From assembly GCA_964353855.1 (NCBI GenBank), contig CAYGWX010000003.1, forward strand, positions 45,029 to 109,028: a stretch of DNA of 64,000 nucleotides. The letters are read 5' to 3'. Positions 56,121-64,000 of the stretch are shown piece after piece. Both the position numbers and the translations under genes were made by a program. The stretch is from CAYGWX01 sp964353855 [NCBI: uncultured bacterium] (lineage in GTDB: Bacteria > Edwardsbacteria > CAYGWX01). Positions within the stretch are counted from its first letter, which is position 1. Each line of letters begins with the position of its first letter. Under the pieces are notes generated by a model. That model was not told where the DNA came from and did not search any database. It saw only the letters and a list, made by a program, of their open reading frames with translations.

Positions 56121-57038
56121 TCACACACGGACGAAAGCCAAAAAACAGATGCCCTCAAAAATCGTCGTCCAAATTCGTGCTAAAATACTCAAGGTGATGG
56201 CCATCGGCGTGGGAATAAGTGGAGTCAAAAGTAGAACGAGGATTCCCTCGCGCACCCCAAACCCGCTCGGGGTGATCAGGCTGAGGAACCCAACCAGCCA
56301 GGCCGCGGGATAGGCTGCGGATATAGCAACGCAGACGCTCCACTTGACGGGGTAAACTGCCCTGGTCATAAAATAAAACCCCATGCCGCTCAGAAACCAC
56401 GCGATCACATACAGAAAGACAAGAATGAGAAGAATTCTATATTGAAGTGTGACCCTGGGTGCTTCCCGGTGGAAAATACGAAACAGGGGGCTGGCCAATC
56501 CATTGGTAATCATCGGATGAAGCAATGCGATTTCAAAGGGAATCAGTAGCAGCATAAAATAAAGGCTGTGGGGAAGGGTACCCCACCACTGACCGAGACT
56601 GAAAGCAAGACCCCCCAGGAATACGATGGAAGCAGATATTATCAGCAGTTCTGTTTCTACAAACAGGCCGACGGCGGACGAGGTTCTTGGGATTGCATCC
56701 ATCTTGCCTAATTCGGCTCGCCCGACGTATGACCAGATCCGCCCGGGGGCATAGCGACCAACCTGAGAGAGTGCGATGGACTTCATCGCCCTGATGAGCC
56801 CAATGTTAGTTCCTAACCCTTTTAGCAGTTTCACCCAAATTAGTGCCGATAGAGCAAAACTTGCAAAGAGGCAGATCAGTGATAAAATAATCCACAAGCC
56901 ATTGAAGCGAAGTTCCGCAAACGGGATGTTCTTCCAGTTCTGGACTAATATCCGCCCCATGAAGAAGAAAAGAAGAGCGACGATGATAAAGGAGATGATC
57001 TTGCGAATAATGGTTCGTTTAGGACTTGGTCTATTCAT
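56121..57038 (-). CDS. Flippase-like membrane protein (UPF0104/LPG synthase TM family)
   Basis: A 305-residue protein with about eight transmembrane helices. ALSQVGRYAPGRIWSYVGRAELG and SLITPSGFGVREGILVLLL are the paired motifs of the lysylphosphatidylglycerol-synthase transmembrane (AglD-like) family, proposed to move or handle lipid-linked sugars. The ATG at 57038 overlaps the upstream GT4 gene by 8 bases; the frame's upstream extension is a shadow of that gene. Confidence 0.85.
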   Translation of the reverse strand: MNRPSPKRTIIRKIISFIIVALLFFFMGRILVQNWKNIPFAELRFNGLWIILSLICLFASFALSALIWVKLLKGLGTNIGLIRAMKSIALSQVGRYAPGRIWSYVGRAELGKMDAIPRTSSAVGLFVETELLIISASIVFLGGLAFSLGQWWGTLPHSLYFMLLLIPFEIALLHPMITNGLASPLFRIFHREAPRVTLQYRILLILVFLYVIAWFLSGMGFYFMTRAVYPVKWSVCVAISAAYPAAWLVGFLSLITPSGFGVREGILVLLLTPLIPTPMAITLSILARIWTTIFEGICFLAFVRV

Positions 57039-58128
57039 GGCCAAGGATTCTGACGTAGACCGATTCAGTAGCCTTTGCGGTGTTCTCCCAGCTAAAGCGA
57101 GTCGTTCTGTCCTGGCCGCGGCAAGAAAAGTCCTTTGCGAAGATCGGTTCTGACAGCACGCGCTTGATCGCCTCAGAGAATCCCCGCACATCCTCCGGAT
57201 CCACAAGGACCCCTGCGTCCCCCACTAACTCAGGGATTGAAGTCCGGTTGGAGGCAACGACCGGGGTTCCGCAAGCCATGGCCTCCAGGACCGGAAGGCC
57301 GAAGCCTTCGTAGAATGACGGAAAGGCGAAGACATCAGCGGCATTGTAAAGACGGACGAGATCTTCTTCACTGTTCGCAGTAACGTAGCGAATGTTATCG
57401 GTCAGATCCAGGGATTTGATTAATTCTAAAGTCTTATTACGAGCCTTTCCGACGCGGATCAAAAGGATATCGGGGTAGGTTCTTTTAAGAACCGCTGTAG
57501 TTCGGAGGAGCCCAGGAATGTTCTTGCGCCAGTGTTCCAGGGCAACGTTCAACACCGCTTTTCGCTCGGGGGAAATGCCCAACTCTTTCCGGCAGATGAT
57601 TTTGTCCAGAGGACGGAACACGTTACGGTCAACCCCCAACGGGATGACCGGAATCTTCCCTTCCGAGAGGCCGTAGGCTCGGCAAAGGTCTCTCCGGGTA
57701 GAGGCTGAGTCGGCAATCAAGGCATCTGCTCTCTTTAGGCCTGAATAGAGATAGCGTCGCCACCGTTTTTCCCAGAAGCTGGTGGGAATGAACAGTGGTG
57801 CGATGTCGTGGCACGTGACCAGCGACTTTTTACCATTGGGCACCAGGAACGACAAATTGGGCGTGATGAAATGGTAAAGGTCGTATTCCGGGATATGCTT
57901 TTTGAGTCGCAGCCAAAACCAGACTTTATTGTCGCCTAAGAGGGGGCTGTAGGTCTTGGCCAGGGTTCGCCTCTCCACTTCCCCATCGAGAACCAACGCC
58001 CGTTGTTCGTAATCGAAATATAGGTAGTCAATTTCAAAGGGTTTGGTGATCCTCTTTTGTAGCTCGATTGCGTATCTCCCTGCGCCCGAGTTTCTGGGCA
58101 GATCCATAAGAAATGCAATTCTTGCCAT
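57031..58128 (-). CDS. GT4 family glycosyltransferase
   Basis: A 365-residue GT-B enzyme. The N-terminal domain has MDLPRNSGAGRYAIEL and TCHDIAPL; the C-terminal domain has FRPLDKIICRKELGI, VGKARNK, DNIRYVTANSEEDLVRLYNAADVFAFPSFYEGFGLPVLEAMA (in part) and VVASNRTSIPELVGDAGVLVDP. The E-x7-E motif of retaining GT4 enzymes is clear. Adds a sugar to a surface glycan; specificity unknown. Confidence 0.93.
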   Translation of the reverse strand: MARIAFLMDLPRNSGAGRYAIELQKRITKPFEIDYLYFDYEQRALVLDGEVERRTLAKTYSPLLGDNKVWFWLRLKKHIPEYDLYHFITPNLSFLVPNGKKSLVTCHDIAPLFIPTSFWEKRWRRYLYSGLKRADALIADSASTRRDLCRAYGLSEGKIPVIPLGVDRNVFRPLDKIICRKELGISPERKAVLNVALEHWRKNIPGLLRTTAVLKRTYPDILLIRVGKARNKTLELIKSLDLTDNIRYVTANSEEDLVRLYNAADVFAFPSFYEGFGLPVLEAMACGTPVVASNRTSIPELVGDAGVLVDPEDVRGFSEAIKRVLSEPIFAKDFSCRGQDRTTRFSWENTAKATESVYVRILGHE

Positions 58129-58129
58129 C

Positions 58130-58891
58130 CTACACCGAAAGGATCACGAACCATTGGGGGGAAAACCTTTGTATGAACTGGGCCTGCATTTTAACCGAGA
58201 GGGCCTTCAGGAGTTTGAACGCTATCCTCTGTCTCCGGCCCATCCGCTCGGGATGACCGGAGAGGACATCAAAAGTGATATCCCGAACCTTCAACCCTCC
58301 TCGCTCAGCCTCCCGGCGAAGCTGGCTGAAAGTCGGAAAGCTGATGTCCGAGTATTCCCGCCCCCTACCCGAAACCCGAAGGTAGAGGTTGGCTAGGGGT
58401 CCGGAAAACCAGCTTAACAGCGGAAGCCTGTAATGGGGTTCACGGAATTGGAATTTATTGCCTACAGTTAGATAGGCAATTCCTCCTGGACTCAGGACTC
58501 GCCTAAGCTCTTCCGCGAAACGATTCCGACCTTGAATGTGTTCATAGAGGTGATTACAGATTGCGAGGTCGATGCTTTTGCTCTTCAGGGGCAGGACGCA
58601 GACATCCCCCACGAGGGTGAATTCCGGATCTTTAATTACCTGAAGGTCTATCTCGATTCCCAGAACCAGCTTCTGGTACTTCTCCTCAAGATGGCGCTTG
58701 ACCAACCCGCTGCCGGACCCCAAATCCACGATCCGCTTTCGGCTTTGTAGTTCGTCATCTAAGATTTCTGCAACCAGAACGGCTTTTTCATATCTTGATG
58801 CGCGGTAGTCCTCGCTCTCAAGGAATTTCTCGTAAAAGCTTCTGCTTCCCGCTTCCGAGCTCAGGCCAAACCTCCGTATAGCGCCGTCCAT
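58130..58891 (-). CDS. Class I SAM-dependent methyltransferase
   Basis: A 253-residue methyltransferase: motif I IVDLGSGSGLVKRHLEE, LGIEIDLQVI, LPLKSKSIDLAICNHLYEHI and the LSPGGIAYLTVGNK strand are typical Methyltransf_11. Its start overlaps the previous gene by 31 bases. The end is followed after one base by the GT4 gene. Probably modifies a glycan or lipid carrier. Confidence 0.83.
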   Translation of the reverse strand: MDGAIRRFGLSSEAGSRSFYEKFLESEDYRASRYEKAVLVAEILDDELQSRKRIVDLGSGSGLVKRHLEEKYQKLVLGIEIDLQVIKDPEFTLVGDVCVLPLKSKSIDLAICNHLYEHIQGRNRFAEELRRVLSPGGIAYLTVGNKFQFREPHYRLPLLSWFSGPLANLYLRVSGRGREYSDISFPTFSQLRREAERGGLKVRDITFDVLSGHPERMGRRQRIAFKLLKALSVKMQAQFIQRFSPQWFVILSV

Positions 58892-60051
58892 TGGGACACG
58901 ATCTTCTCCCAGTTGAAATGCTTTTGGACGTGTTCATATCCTCGTTTGCCTAACGATTCTGCTAAGGCAGGATTTGTAAGGGCCGACTTGATTGCCTCGG
59001 ACAGGCCGTGGGTATCCTTCTCGTTAACCAGGAGGCCCGTATCTCTGTCCTTCACGATGTCAGTGATCCCTCCCAAATTGGACGCGACCACGGGCTTCAT
59101 GTAGCTCATCGCCTCAAGAAGCACAACGCCCAATCCTTCGGTATCTCCCTTGGAATCTATGATGGCCGGGAGTACAAAAACGTTGCATTGATTGTAGAGC
59201 TGCTCAAGCTCGTCCTGGGAGACCCAGCCCTTGAAATGGACTTTCTGGGAGAGGTTGAGTCCTTCCGTAAGCTGGTGCAGCCTTTCTTGCTCGGGCCCCT
59301 TCCCTACGATGACCAGTTCAGAGGGTACTTCCCTGACGACCTCGGCAAATGCCCGGATGAGATATTCAACCCCCTTTCGTTCTACCAGCCTGCCCACGTA
59401 GAGAACCAAAGGCAGCAGGGGTTTAACTTGGGGCTGTTGGTTGAGTTTAGCCGTTACAGTTATCGTATAGGGGATGACTTCCACAGGTACTTCGTCATCC
59501 GGGACAAGCTCCCTAACTTCCCTGGCCGTATAGGAAGAGATGGCTGTTAATTTGTCCGAGAACCCTATCCCCCATCTCAGAAAAGACTTAAGGAACGGCA
59601 TCTTGGTTTTGACCCATCTCAACTCCACGCCGTAGAAGGTGGTTACGATTTTTACCCCTCCCGCTTTCTTGGCGAGATATCCGAACAAGGCATGGGGAAA
59701 GGGCCAGTGAATGTGCACGATGTCGAAACTCTCTCGTCTCACTGCGCTAAGAGTGGCTGCACATCCGGCCAGGATATAAAAAAAGGGCAGGATCTTGTAG
59801 AGGATTCCTTTCTTCATCCTGTCCGGAGCGTGCTCCTCGTGTGTCAGGTTCTCCCAGGGCTTGAGGAAGTATCGAAACCTCAAGACTTGGATTCCACTTA
59901 CCACTTGACTTTTCAAACCTTTGTAAGATGAGGTCATGACTTTGACCTCTATCCCTTTTATTTGCAGGCGCTTAAGGGTTTCAAAGAGCCAGGGTGTGAT
60001 CACATCGCCTTCCCAGCGGGGAAAGGCCGTGACCACGTGTAGGACCTTCAT
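58861..60051 (-). CDS. GT4 family glycosyltransferase
   Basis: A 396-residue GT-B enzyme. VLHVVTAFPRWEGD start, KIVTTFYGVELRWVK, PLVLYVGRLVERKGVEYLIRAFAEV and NVFVLPAIIDSKGDTEGLGVVLLEAM with a retaining-type E-x7-E. First gene of the operon. I place the start at ATG 60051, only 7 bases after the -10 box, because an upstream in-frame TTG at 60087 would fall inside the promoter. The transcript is predicted to be leaderless. Confidence 0.92.
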   Translation of the reverse strand: MKVLHVVTAFPRWEGDVITPWLFETLKRLQIKGIEVKVMTSSYKGLKSQVVSGIQVLRFRYFLKPWENLTHEEHAPDRMKKGILYKILPFFYILAGCAATLSAVRRESFDIVHIHWPFPHALFGYLAKKAGGVKIVTTFYGVELRWVKTKMPFLKSFLRWGIGFSDKLTAISSYTAREVRELVPDDEVPVEVIPYTITVTAKLNQQPQVKPLLPLVLYVGRLVERKGVEYLIRAFAEVVREVPSELVIVGKGPEQERLHQLTEGLNLSQKVHFKGWVSQDELEQLYNQCNVFVLPAIIDSKGDTEGLGVVLLEAMSYMKPVVASNLGGITDIVKDRDTGLLVNEKDTHGLSEAIKSALTNPALAESLGKRGYEHVQKHFNWEKIVSQWTALYGGLA

Positions 60052-60058
60052 GAATAAA

Positions 60059-60087
60059 GTTATATCACAAATCGCTTGATAAGTCAA
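60059..60087 (-). promoter_or_regulatory. Promoter for the glycan operon (leaderless)
   Basis: On the minus strand TTGACT (60087-60082), 17-base spacer, TATAAC (60064-60059), 7 bases before the ATG at 60051. No room for a Shine-Dalgarno sequence. Confidence 0.7.
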
Positions 60088-60096
60088 TAGGTTAGC

Positions 60097-60129
60097 AAAA
60101 AGCCCGCCTCTGAGCGGGCGGGCTTTTTT
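60097..60129 (-). terminator. Terminator after the PD40 protein gene
   Basis: AAGCCCGCC (60100-60108) pairs with GGCGGGCTT (60117-60125), with T-runs on both strands. It ends the 60142-62271 transcript before the glycan operon promoter. Confidence 0.85.
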
Positions 60130-60141
60130 GATGAAATTATC

Positions 60142-62271
60142 CTACCTTAAGATGGTTATTAGGCGGGCGACCTTTTCCTCCCCGGCCAGTACCCTAAAAA
60201 AGTAGATCCCGGCGGCCACTTTCCTTCCCCTTTGGTCGCGCGTATCCCATATCACCTCGTGAGAACCGATGGGCATCAGGCCGTGGATTAACCTTTTTAC
60301 CTGTTGTCCGGTGACACCGTAGATGCTGGCCTCTACGTTCACTTGTGTCGGCACCTCAAATGAAATGCTCAAGCAGTGATTCGATGGGTTCGGTTTGGGT
60401 GTTCCGATTTTGAGGACTCTCGAAAATTCTGTTGGTGGAGTTTTGGTTTCTGTGCTTACAACCCCTTGTTCCGAGAAATACAGGTCTTCAGCGCCTCTCC
60501 CACCCGGTCTGTCTGAAGTAAAGAAGAGCTTAAGGCCATTTCCAGTCACCCAGGGCCTGAAATCGTTGTAGCCTGTGTTAATATTAGGCCCAACGTTTTG
60601 TTTAGGTTGCCATACTCCACCTACATTCCGCGAACTATAGATATCCGCGTTGCCGGTGCTGTTTGAATCAAAGAAAAGAGTCTGCTCATCTGCTGTAAGG
60701 GTAGGTGAGGCGTCAAGGTTTGGCCCGTTGATATTGGGCCCCAGGTTAATTGGCGCTGTCCATACCCCCCCCACTTTTGTGGATGTCCAGACGTCCCAGC
60801 CGCCGTACCCTCCTGAACGTTGATAAGCACCGAAGTAAAGTCTCAAAGTATCCATGGACATCCAACAAGTGGTTTCCCAATTGGAACTGTTGATCACGTT
60901 GCCCAGGTTGACAGGAGTTTGCCAGCTTCCCCCTATCTTTCGGGACAACCAAATGTCGAAGATGCCGTACCCCCCAGGCCTCGTAGATGAAAAAAGAAGG
61001 AGGTTCCCGTTCGGTGAAATCCAGGGGTCTTGTTCCTCATTGGTTGTATTGATTACCGACCCCAGGTTTACCGGGCTTCTCCATATATACCCGAAAACCC
61101 TGTCGGCCATCCAGATGTCAAACCCTCCGTATGTGCCTGGACGGTCAGATGCGATAAAAAGTTGGTTTCCGTCTCCGGTAAGGGTCGGGCAGTAATCTCT
61201 GGAAGGGGAATTGATGCTGTCCCCTAAACTTCTGGCCGGAAGCCAGCCGCGTTGTCCGTGGTTATCTACGGTTACCTTCAGGGTGTCGTTGGTTGGGTCA
61301 GGGTCTCTTGGGTGGGCTGTGTAGAAGCTGACCAGGTAAGTATTGCTGTCTGGCCCCACGGTCCAGGGGTCGAACTTAACCATAAGGGTATCCCCTGGTC
61401 TGAGGCCGGTGACCTGGCGCTGCGAAAGGTAGATTCTTGTGTCCGCAGAGTCTATCGCGCAGTACGCTGGAAAGGTGTCTGTGGTGGTGCCGTAGTTTTT
61501 GACCCAGGCGTCTGGTACCAGCGTGCTCAAGGGTGGCTCGAAGGTGTTGGGGCGGACGATACGGGCTAAACCCACGTTGTGCGGGATGTCGGTGTAGAAC
61601 TTGATGGCGTAGCCGTTGGCCAGGTTGGATTGGCCGACTGCAAGGCCGACTTTTCCGGTGGTGTTTTCTATTCCGATCCCGGCGGTCTGTCCGGTCCAGT
61701 TTCCGGAATATTTGTACTGGAAGAAAACGGCATCTTTGGTCGCGTCCAAGATGACTTCGAGTTTGTAATAGGTCCCGGAGTTGAACCCGGCGACGCTGTC
61801 CCATTCCACGATGGTCCGATTTCTCCCGCCCAAGGTGTCTTGGAAATAATAGGCGTTCCCGTACGAACCGCCAACCGGATATAGATCGGTCCAGAACGGG
61901 GCCAGAACGTTGTTCGGGGGAAGTGAATCGGGAACCCTCCCTGAATAGCTGGAATCTACGCCGTCTGAAAGGGAGAGCCACCCGTTGGAGCATACGGCCA
62001 GGCTGGTGAAAAGGGTTCCGCGATAGCGAAACCCACCAGAAGGGAGAATGGGGATCAGCCCGCTGTTTCTGTCGTCTCCTTGGGCGATGATGGTGCCATT
62101 TCCCCCACATCGGGGTGAGATTTCGACCCAGGAGTAGCTCGGTCCTCCGGGTTCCCGGGAATCAATCCACCGGTATCCGTCAGTATCCGGCCCTCCGCTT
62201 CCGGCCCAGGACAGGCCGGTCAAAGTGAGCAATAGCAACGCGATTGTAAAGGAGAATGAAGTCCGAACCAT
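60142..62271 (-). CDS. Secreted PD40-propeller protein with FlgD-like tail
   Basis: A 709-residue exported protein. Signal peptide (about 1-23, ending SWA); a beta-rich N-terminal region (about 24-240) with GYRWIDSREPGGPSYSWVEI and IVEWDSVAGF that resembles adhesive modules of secreted FCB proteins; a CARDB-like part (about 240-350); then about five PD40 repeats of the S-S/F-D-R-P-G-G-x-G-x-x-D-I-W type (360-625) forming a TolB-like propeller; and a FlgD-like end (ASIYGVTGQQVKRL ... GIYFFRVLAG). Its leader RNA shares blocks with the divergent gene. Probably surface-exposed; ligand unknown. Confidence 0.88.
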   Translation of the reverse strand: MVRTSFSFTIALLLLTLTGLSWAGSGGPDTDGYRWIDSREPGGPSYSWVEISPRCGGNGTIIAQGDDRNSGLIPILPSGGFRYRGTLFTSLAVCSNGWLSLSDGVDSSYSGRVPDSLPPNNVLAPFWTDLYPVGGSYGNAYYFQDTLGGRNRTIVEWDSVAGFNSGTYYKLEVILDATKDAVFFQYKYSGNWTGQTAGIGIENTTGKVGLAVGQSNLANGYAIKFYTDIPHNVGLARIVRPNTFEPPLSTLVPDAWVKNYGTTTDTFPAYCAIDSADTRIYLSQRQVTGLRPGDTLMVKFDPWTVGPDSNTYLVSFYTAHPRDPDPTNDTLKVTVDNHGQRGWLPARSLGDSINSPSRDYCPTLTGDGNQLFIASDRPGTYGGFDIWMADRVFGYIWRSPVNLGSVINTTNEEQDPWISPNGNLLLFSSTRPGGYGIFDIWLSRKIGGSWQTPVNLGNVINSSNWETTCWMSMDTLRLYFGAYQRSGGYGGWDVWTSTKVGGVWTAPINLGPNINGPNLDASPTLTADEQTLFFDSNSTGNADIYSSRNVGGVWQPKQNVGPNINTGYNDFRPWVTGNGLKLFFTSDRPGGRGAEDLYFSEQGVVSTETKTPPTEFSRVLKIGTPKPNPSNHCLSISFEVPTQVNVEASIYGVTGQQVKRLIHGLMPIGSHEVIWDTRDQRGRKVAAGIYFFRVLAGEEKVARLITILR

Positions 62272-62418
62272 TACTGACCTCCTTTCCTTTTAAATGAAAA
62301 CGACCTATCCTTGTATGGCTTTTGGCTTAAGAATAGGTCGGCTAAAAAGCCGGGCGCAGACTGAAAAGTAACTAACTGTGGATTGCTCTTAGCCTGGCCT
62401 ATTCCGGGGTCATGTTCT
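62272..62418 (-). promoter_or_regulatory. Structured 5' leader of PD40 gene (copy M)
   Basis: About 147 bases from the predicted start to the ATG. Read on the minus strand it has block A TAGGCCAGGC (62401-62392), block B GGCTTTTTAGCCGACCTATT ending in C (62351-62331), and block C GATAGGTCGTTTTCATTT (62309-62292). Block B has a small GGCT/AGCC hairpin; GACCTAT of B pairs with ATAGGTC of C and is followed by a T-rich tract; AATAGG at block A could instead pair with CCTATT of B. All three blocks recur in the divergent leader. Confidence 0.6.
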
Positions 62419-62424
62419 GGCAAA

Positions 62425-62454
62425 AATATACCATATTTCGTTAATTAAAGTCAA
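62425..62454 (-). promoter_or_regulatory. Promoter of minus-strand PD40 gene
   Basis: On the minus strand TTGACT (62454-62449), 18-base spacer, TATATT (62430-62425). Start near 62418. Confidence 0.75.
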
Positions 62455-62490
62455 GGGTTAAATATATTTTATTAATATTTAATTTTGTGC

Positions 62491-62519
62491 TTGACTTTTT
62501 CTTCCTGAATTCGTATAAT
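62491..62519 (+). promoter_or_regulatory. Promoter of plus-strand PD40 gene
   Basis: TTGACT (62491-62496), 17-base spacer, TATAAT (62514-62519). Start near 62526. The two divergent promoters are separated by about 36 bases of very AT-rich DNA. Confidence 0.8.
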
Positions 62520-62525
62520 AATGAC

Positions 62526-62650
62526 GACTAGGCCAGGCCCGAATTGCCTCACGGTGGCGATTCTGGTTTGCAACTGGTTTGAGGCTTTGAGCCCGACCTA
62601 TTCGTTCATTTGAAGATAGGGCCGGGCGTTTTCATTGTAAGGAGGTTAAA
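62526..62650 (+). promoter_or_regulatory. Structured 5' leader of PD40 gene (copy P)
   Basis: About 125 bases. Block A TAGGCCAGGC (62529-62538) is identical to copy M; block B (62583-62603) starts GGCTTTGAGCC and ends GACCTATTC; block C GATAGG (62615-62620) leads to CGTTTTCATTG (62627-62637). GCCCG-A-CCTAT pairs with ATAGG-GC-CGGGC to form a terminator-like hairpin, while TAGG of block A could pair with CCTA of block B. A Shine-Dalgarno AAGGAGG follows before the ATG. Confidence 0.6.
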
Positions 62651-63883
62651 ATGAATCGTTACATCATCTTCTCGGTGACCGTTCTGCTTCTTCTGGTAGC
62701 CTCATCAGTTCTGGCGGGTTGGACTTCTCCAACAGTCGTGGGCCCGCCAATCTCCACTATCTACCAGGATTACTCGGCCTATGTGACCCAGGATGGTAAA
62801 ACGATGTACTTTTCTTCAGACCGTCCTGGAACCATGGGAGATCGTGACCTTTGGGTTTCCCATAAGGTCAGTGGAGTCTGGCAGACCCCGGTCAATCTGG
62901 GATCAGCCATCAATACTTCTTATGAAGAGCACGATCCGATGATAGATGCCACCGGGACCCTCCTTTTCTTCAGCTCCAACCGACCTTCCCCCTACGGTGG
63001 GTATTGGCCTTGGCATCTTTACTTCTCCCGTAAGGTCAGTGGGGTCTGGCAGCCTGCCGAAGACATGGGCCAGCCGATCAATTCTTCGTCCGGCGAGGAA
63101 TGTCCCTTCATGTACATTGATCATGGGGACACCTTCTTCTACTTTGCATCCTATTGCCGTCCCGGTGGCCAGGGGGAATGGGACATCTGGAAATCGCACC
63201 GTTCAAATGGCACTTGGGAGACCCCAGTCTCCCTCGACCCTCCGATGAACACGGGCTACCTTGATGCGGCTCCATACCTGACCACGCACGTTACCGACAA
63301 GGACGCCATTGAGTGCGACAAGATAAGGATGTATTTTACCTCGATGCGTCCCGGCGGTTCTGGACACATTGACCTCTGGACGGCCCTGCGCAGGGACGGC
63401 GTCTGGGAGACCCCCGAGAACCTTGGACTCATTGTGAACTGGAGCTATCGTTCTGACCGCCCTTGCTTCATTGACGACGACAAGGACGAGGATGCGATCC
63501 TCTACTTTTCAGACGACGACCGTCAGGGCGGGGTGGGCTCTTGGGATATCTGGATCACTCAGAAGGATAAGGGCGGATCAACGGTTACCGGAAAGAAGAG
63601 TGAATCTAAAGAGACCCTCCTGAACGTCCGACCCAATCCTTTTGCCTTTGAGACCTCTGTCCGTTATCTTGCCACCCTGGACCAGCCGATTTCGTTAAAA
63701 GTGTATGATTTGAACGGCCGGCTGGTGAAAGTTCTGGCACAAGAGCAGGGTGATGGTCGGATGCACACTGCCTCCTGGGATGGACGGGATTTGAGCGGTC
63801 GCAGGATGCCCAACGGCGCTTACTTCCTGAAGCTCGATGGAATGGCATCCTCAAAGGCTTATCGTCTCATTTTGGTTCGTTAG
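62651..63883 (+). CDS. Secreted PD40-propeller protein with FlgD-like tail
   Basis: A 410-residue exported protein. Signal peptide (about 1-22, ending VLA); about five PD40 repeats (YFSSDRPGTMGDRDLWVS, FFSSNRP, YFASYCRPGGQGEWDIW, YFTSMRPGGSGHIDLW, YFSDDDRQGGVGSWDIW) from 25 to 305; then a FlgD-like end (LKVYDLNGRLVKVLAQ ... GAYFLKLDG). It lacks the adhesive N-terminal half of the divergent paralogue. AAGGAGG precedes the ATG. Probably surface-exposed; function unknown. Confidence 0.9.
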   Translation: MNRYIIFSVTVLLLLVASSVLAGWTSPTVVGPPISTIYQDYSAYVTQDGKTMYFSSDRPGTMGDRDLWVSHKVSGVWQTPVNLGSAINTSYEEHDPMIDATGTLLFFSSNRPSPYGGYWPWHLYFSRKVSGVWQPAEDMGQPINSSSGEECPFMYIDHGDTFFYFASYCRPGGQGEWDIWKSHRSNGTWETPVSLDPPMNTGYLDAAPYLTTHVTDKDAIECDKIRMYFTSMRPGGSGHIDLWTALRRDGVWETPENLGLIVNWSYRSDRPCFIDDDKDEDAILYFSDDDRQGGVGSWDIWITQKDKGGSTVTGKKSESKETLLNVRPNPFAFETSVRYLATLDQPISLKVYDLNGRLVKVLAQEQGDGRMHTASWDGRDLSGRRMPNGAYFLKLDGMASSKAYRLILVR

Positions 63884-64000
63884 TTGAGCGCGCATCGGAG
63901 CGTTTTCTACTATTCGTTTGCCTCCTTTCTACTAAAAAGAATGGTTCTTCTCCCAAGGGAGTGGGTAACGCTTTCTCCATGACGAGGGGCCCATGTTTCG
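63884..64000. other. Window end, no feature seen
   Basis: The last 117 bases contain no open frame with support and no clear terminator or promoter. Confidence 0.5.

Noticed and set aside
57039-57206. Upstream extension of the flippase-like gene
   Set aside because: The extra 56 codons overlap the GT4 gene and give an Arg/Ser-rich peptide ahead of an otherwise typical membrane protein start.
62272-62650. c-di-GMP (GEMM), cobalamin, SAM, glycine or fluoride riboswitch
   Set aside because: The conserved core words of these classes (for example the GCAAAG and A-rich joints of GEMM-I) are not found in either leader copy.

Overview
The window is a bacterial chromosome segment packed with core genes in long co-directional runs. 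I infer a member of an uncultured or poorly cultured lineage of the FCB (Fibrobacterota-Chlorobiota-Bacteroidota) superphylum, of the WOR-3/TA06/Zixibacteria/Edwardsbacteria kind. The grounds are four large secreted proteins ending in a FlgD-like C-terminal domain with the typical G-R/Q-L-V...G-x-Y-F-x-R-L ending, secreted YCF48-like and PD40 propellers, and a standard bacterial core. The phylum is an inference only. TTG and GTG starts are common, even in rpsB, rpsI, rplM, rnc and etfB. Recognisable promoters are sigma-70-like, TTGAC(A/T) and TA(A/T)AAT-type boxes 17-18 bases apart.

Layout. 0.1-17.1 kb (+): yceD-rpmF-plsX-fabH-fabD-fabG-acpP-fabF-rnc (fatty acid/phospholipid start-up), a small DUF6504-like gene, etfBA, a membrane GT2, rplM-rpsI, rpsB-tsf-pyrH-frr-uppS-cdsA and an orphan sugar-binding lipoprotein. 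17.1-20.4 kb: a mosaic secreted YCF48-type propeller gene between repeat-rich intergenic regions. 20.4-29.1 kb (+): a partial complex I operon, nuoA-E-H-[lipoprotein]-J-K-L-M-N plus a TPR lipoprotein, with no nuoB, C, D, F, G or I. 29.4-31.4 kb: a secreted M14 carboxypeptidase. 31.5-34.4 kb: tRNA-Leu, tRNA-Ala, rpsO-pnp. 34.8-40.2 kb (+): asd, Yip1-like, methyltransferase, GT2, DUF2304, histidine kinase. 40.8-44.9 kb (+): tRNA-Arg, TPR protein, GH57 glycosidase, small membrane proteins. 45.1-50.0 kb (-): secreted hypothetical-pyrR-pyrB-pyrC-holA-coiled-coil zinc ribbon. 50.1-60.1 kb (-): an eight-gene overlapping surface-glycan operon. 60.1-63.9 kb: two divergent secreted PD40/FlgD proteins.

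Most notable: (1) the two divergent PD40 genes share a patterned 5' leader RNA (three conserved blocks with terminator-like and alternative pairings) that I cannot assign to a known riboswitch; (2) five intergenic tandem arrays with an exact 11-base period and a GG(T/G) anchor, plus heptad (TTAGAGG-like) arrays flanking the YCF48 gene; (3) small dispersed palindromic elements that appear to have been inserted in frame into at least four proteins; (4) the reduced complex I cluster with a lipoprotein where nuoI usually lies; (5) a GT2-WbaP-type fusion whose phosphoglycosyl transferase part lacks the usual Asp-Glu dyad; (6) a predicted leaderless mRNA for the glycan operon.
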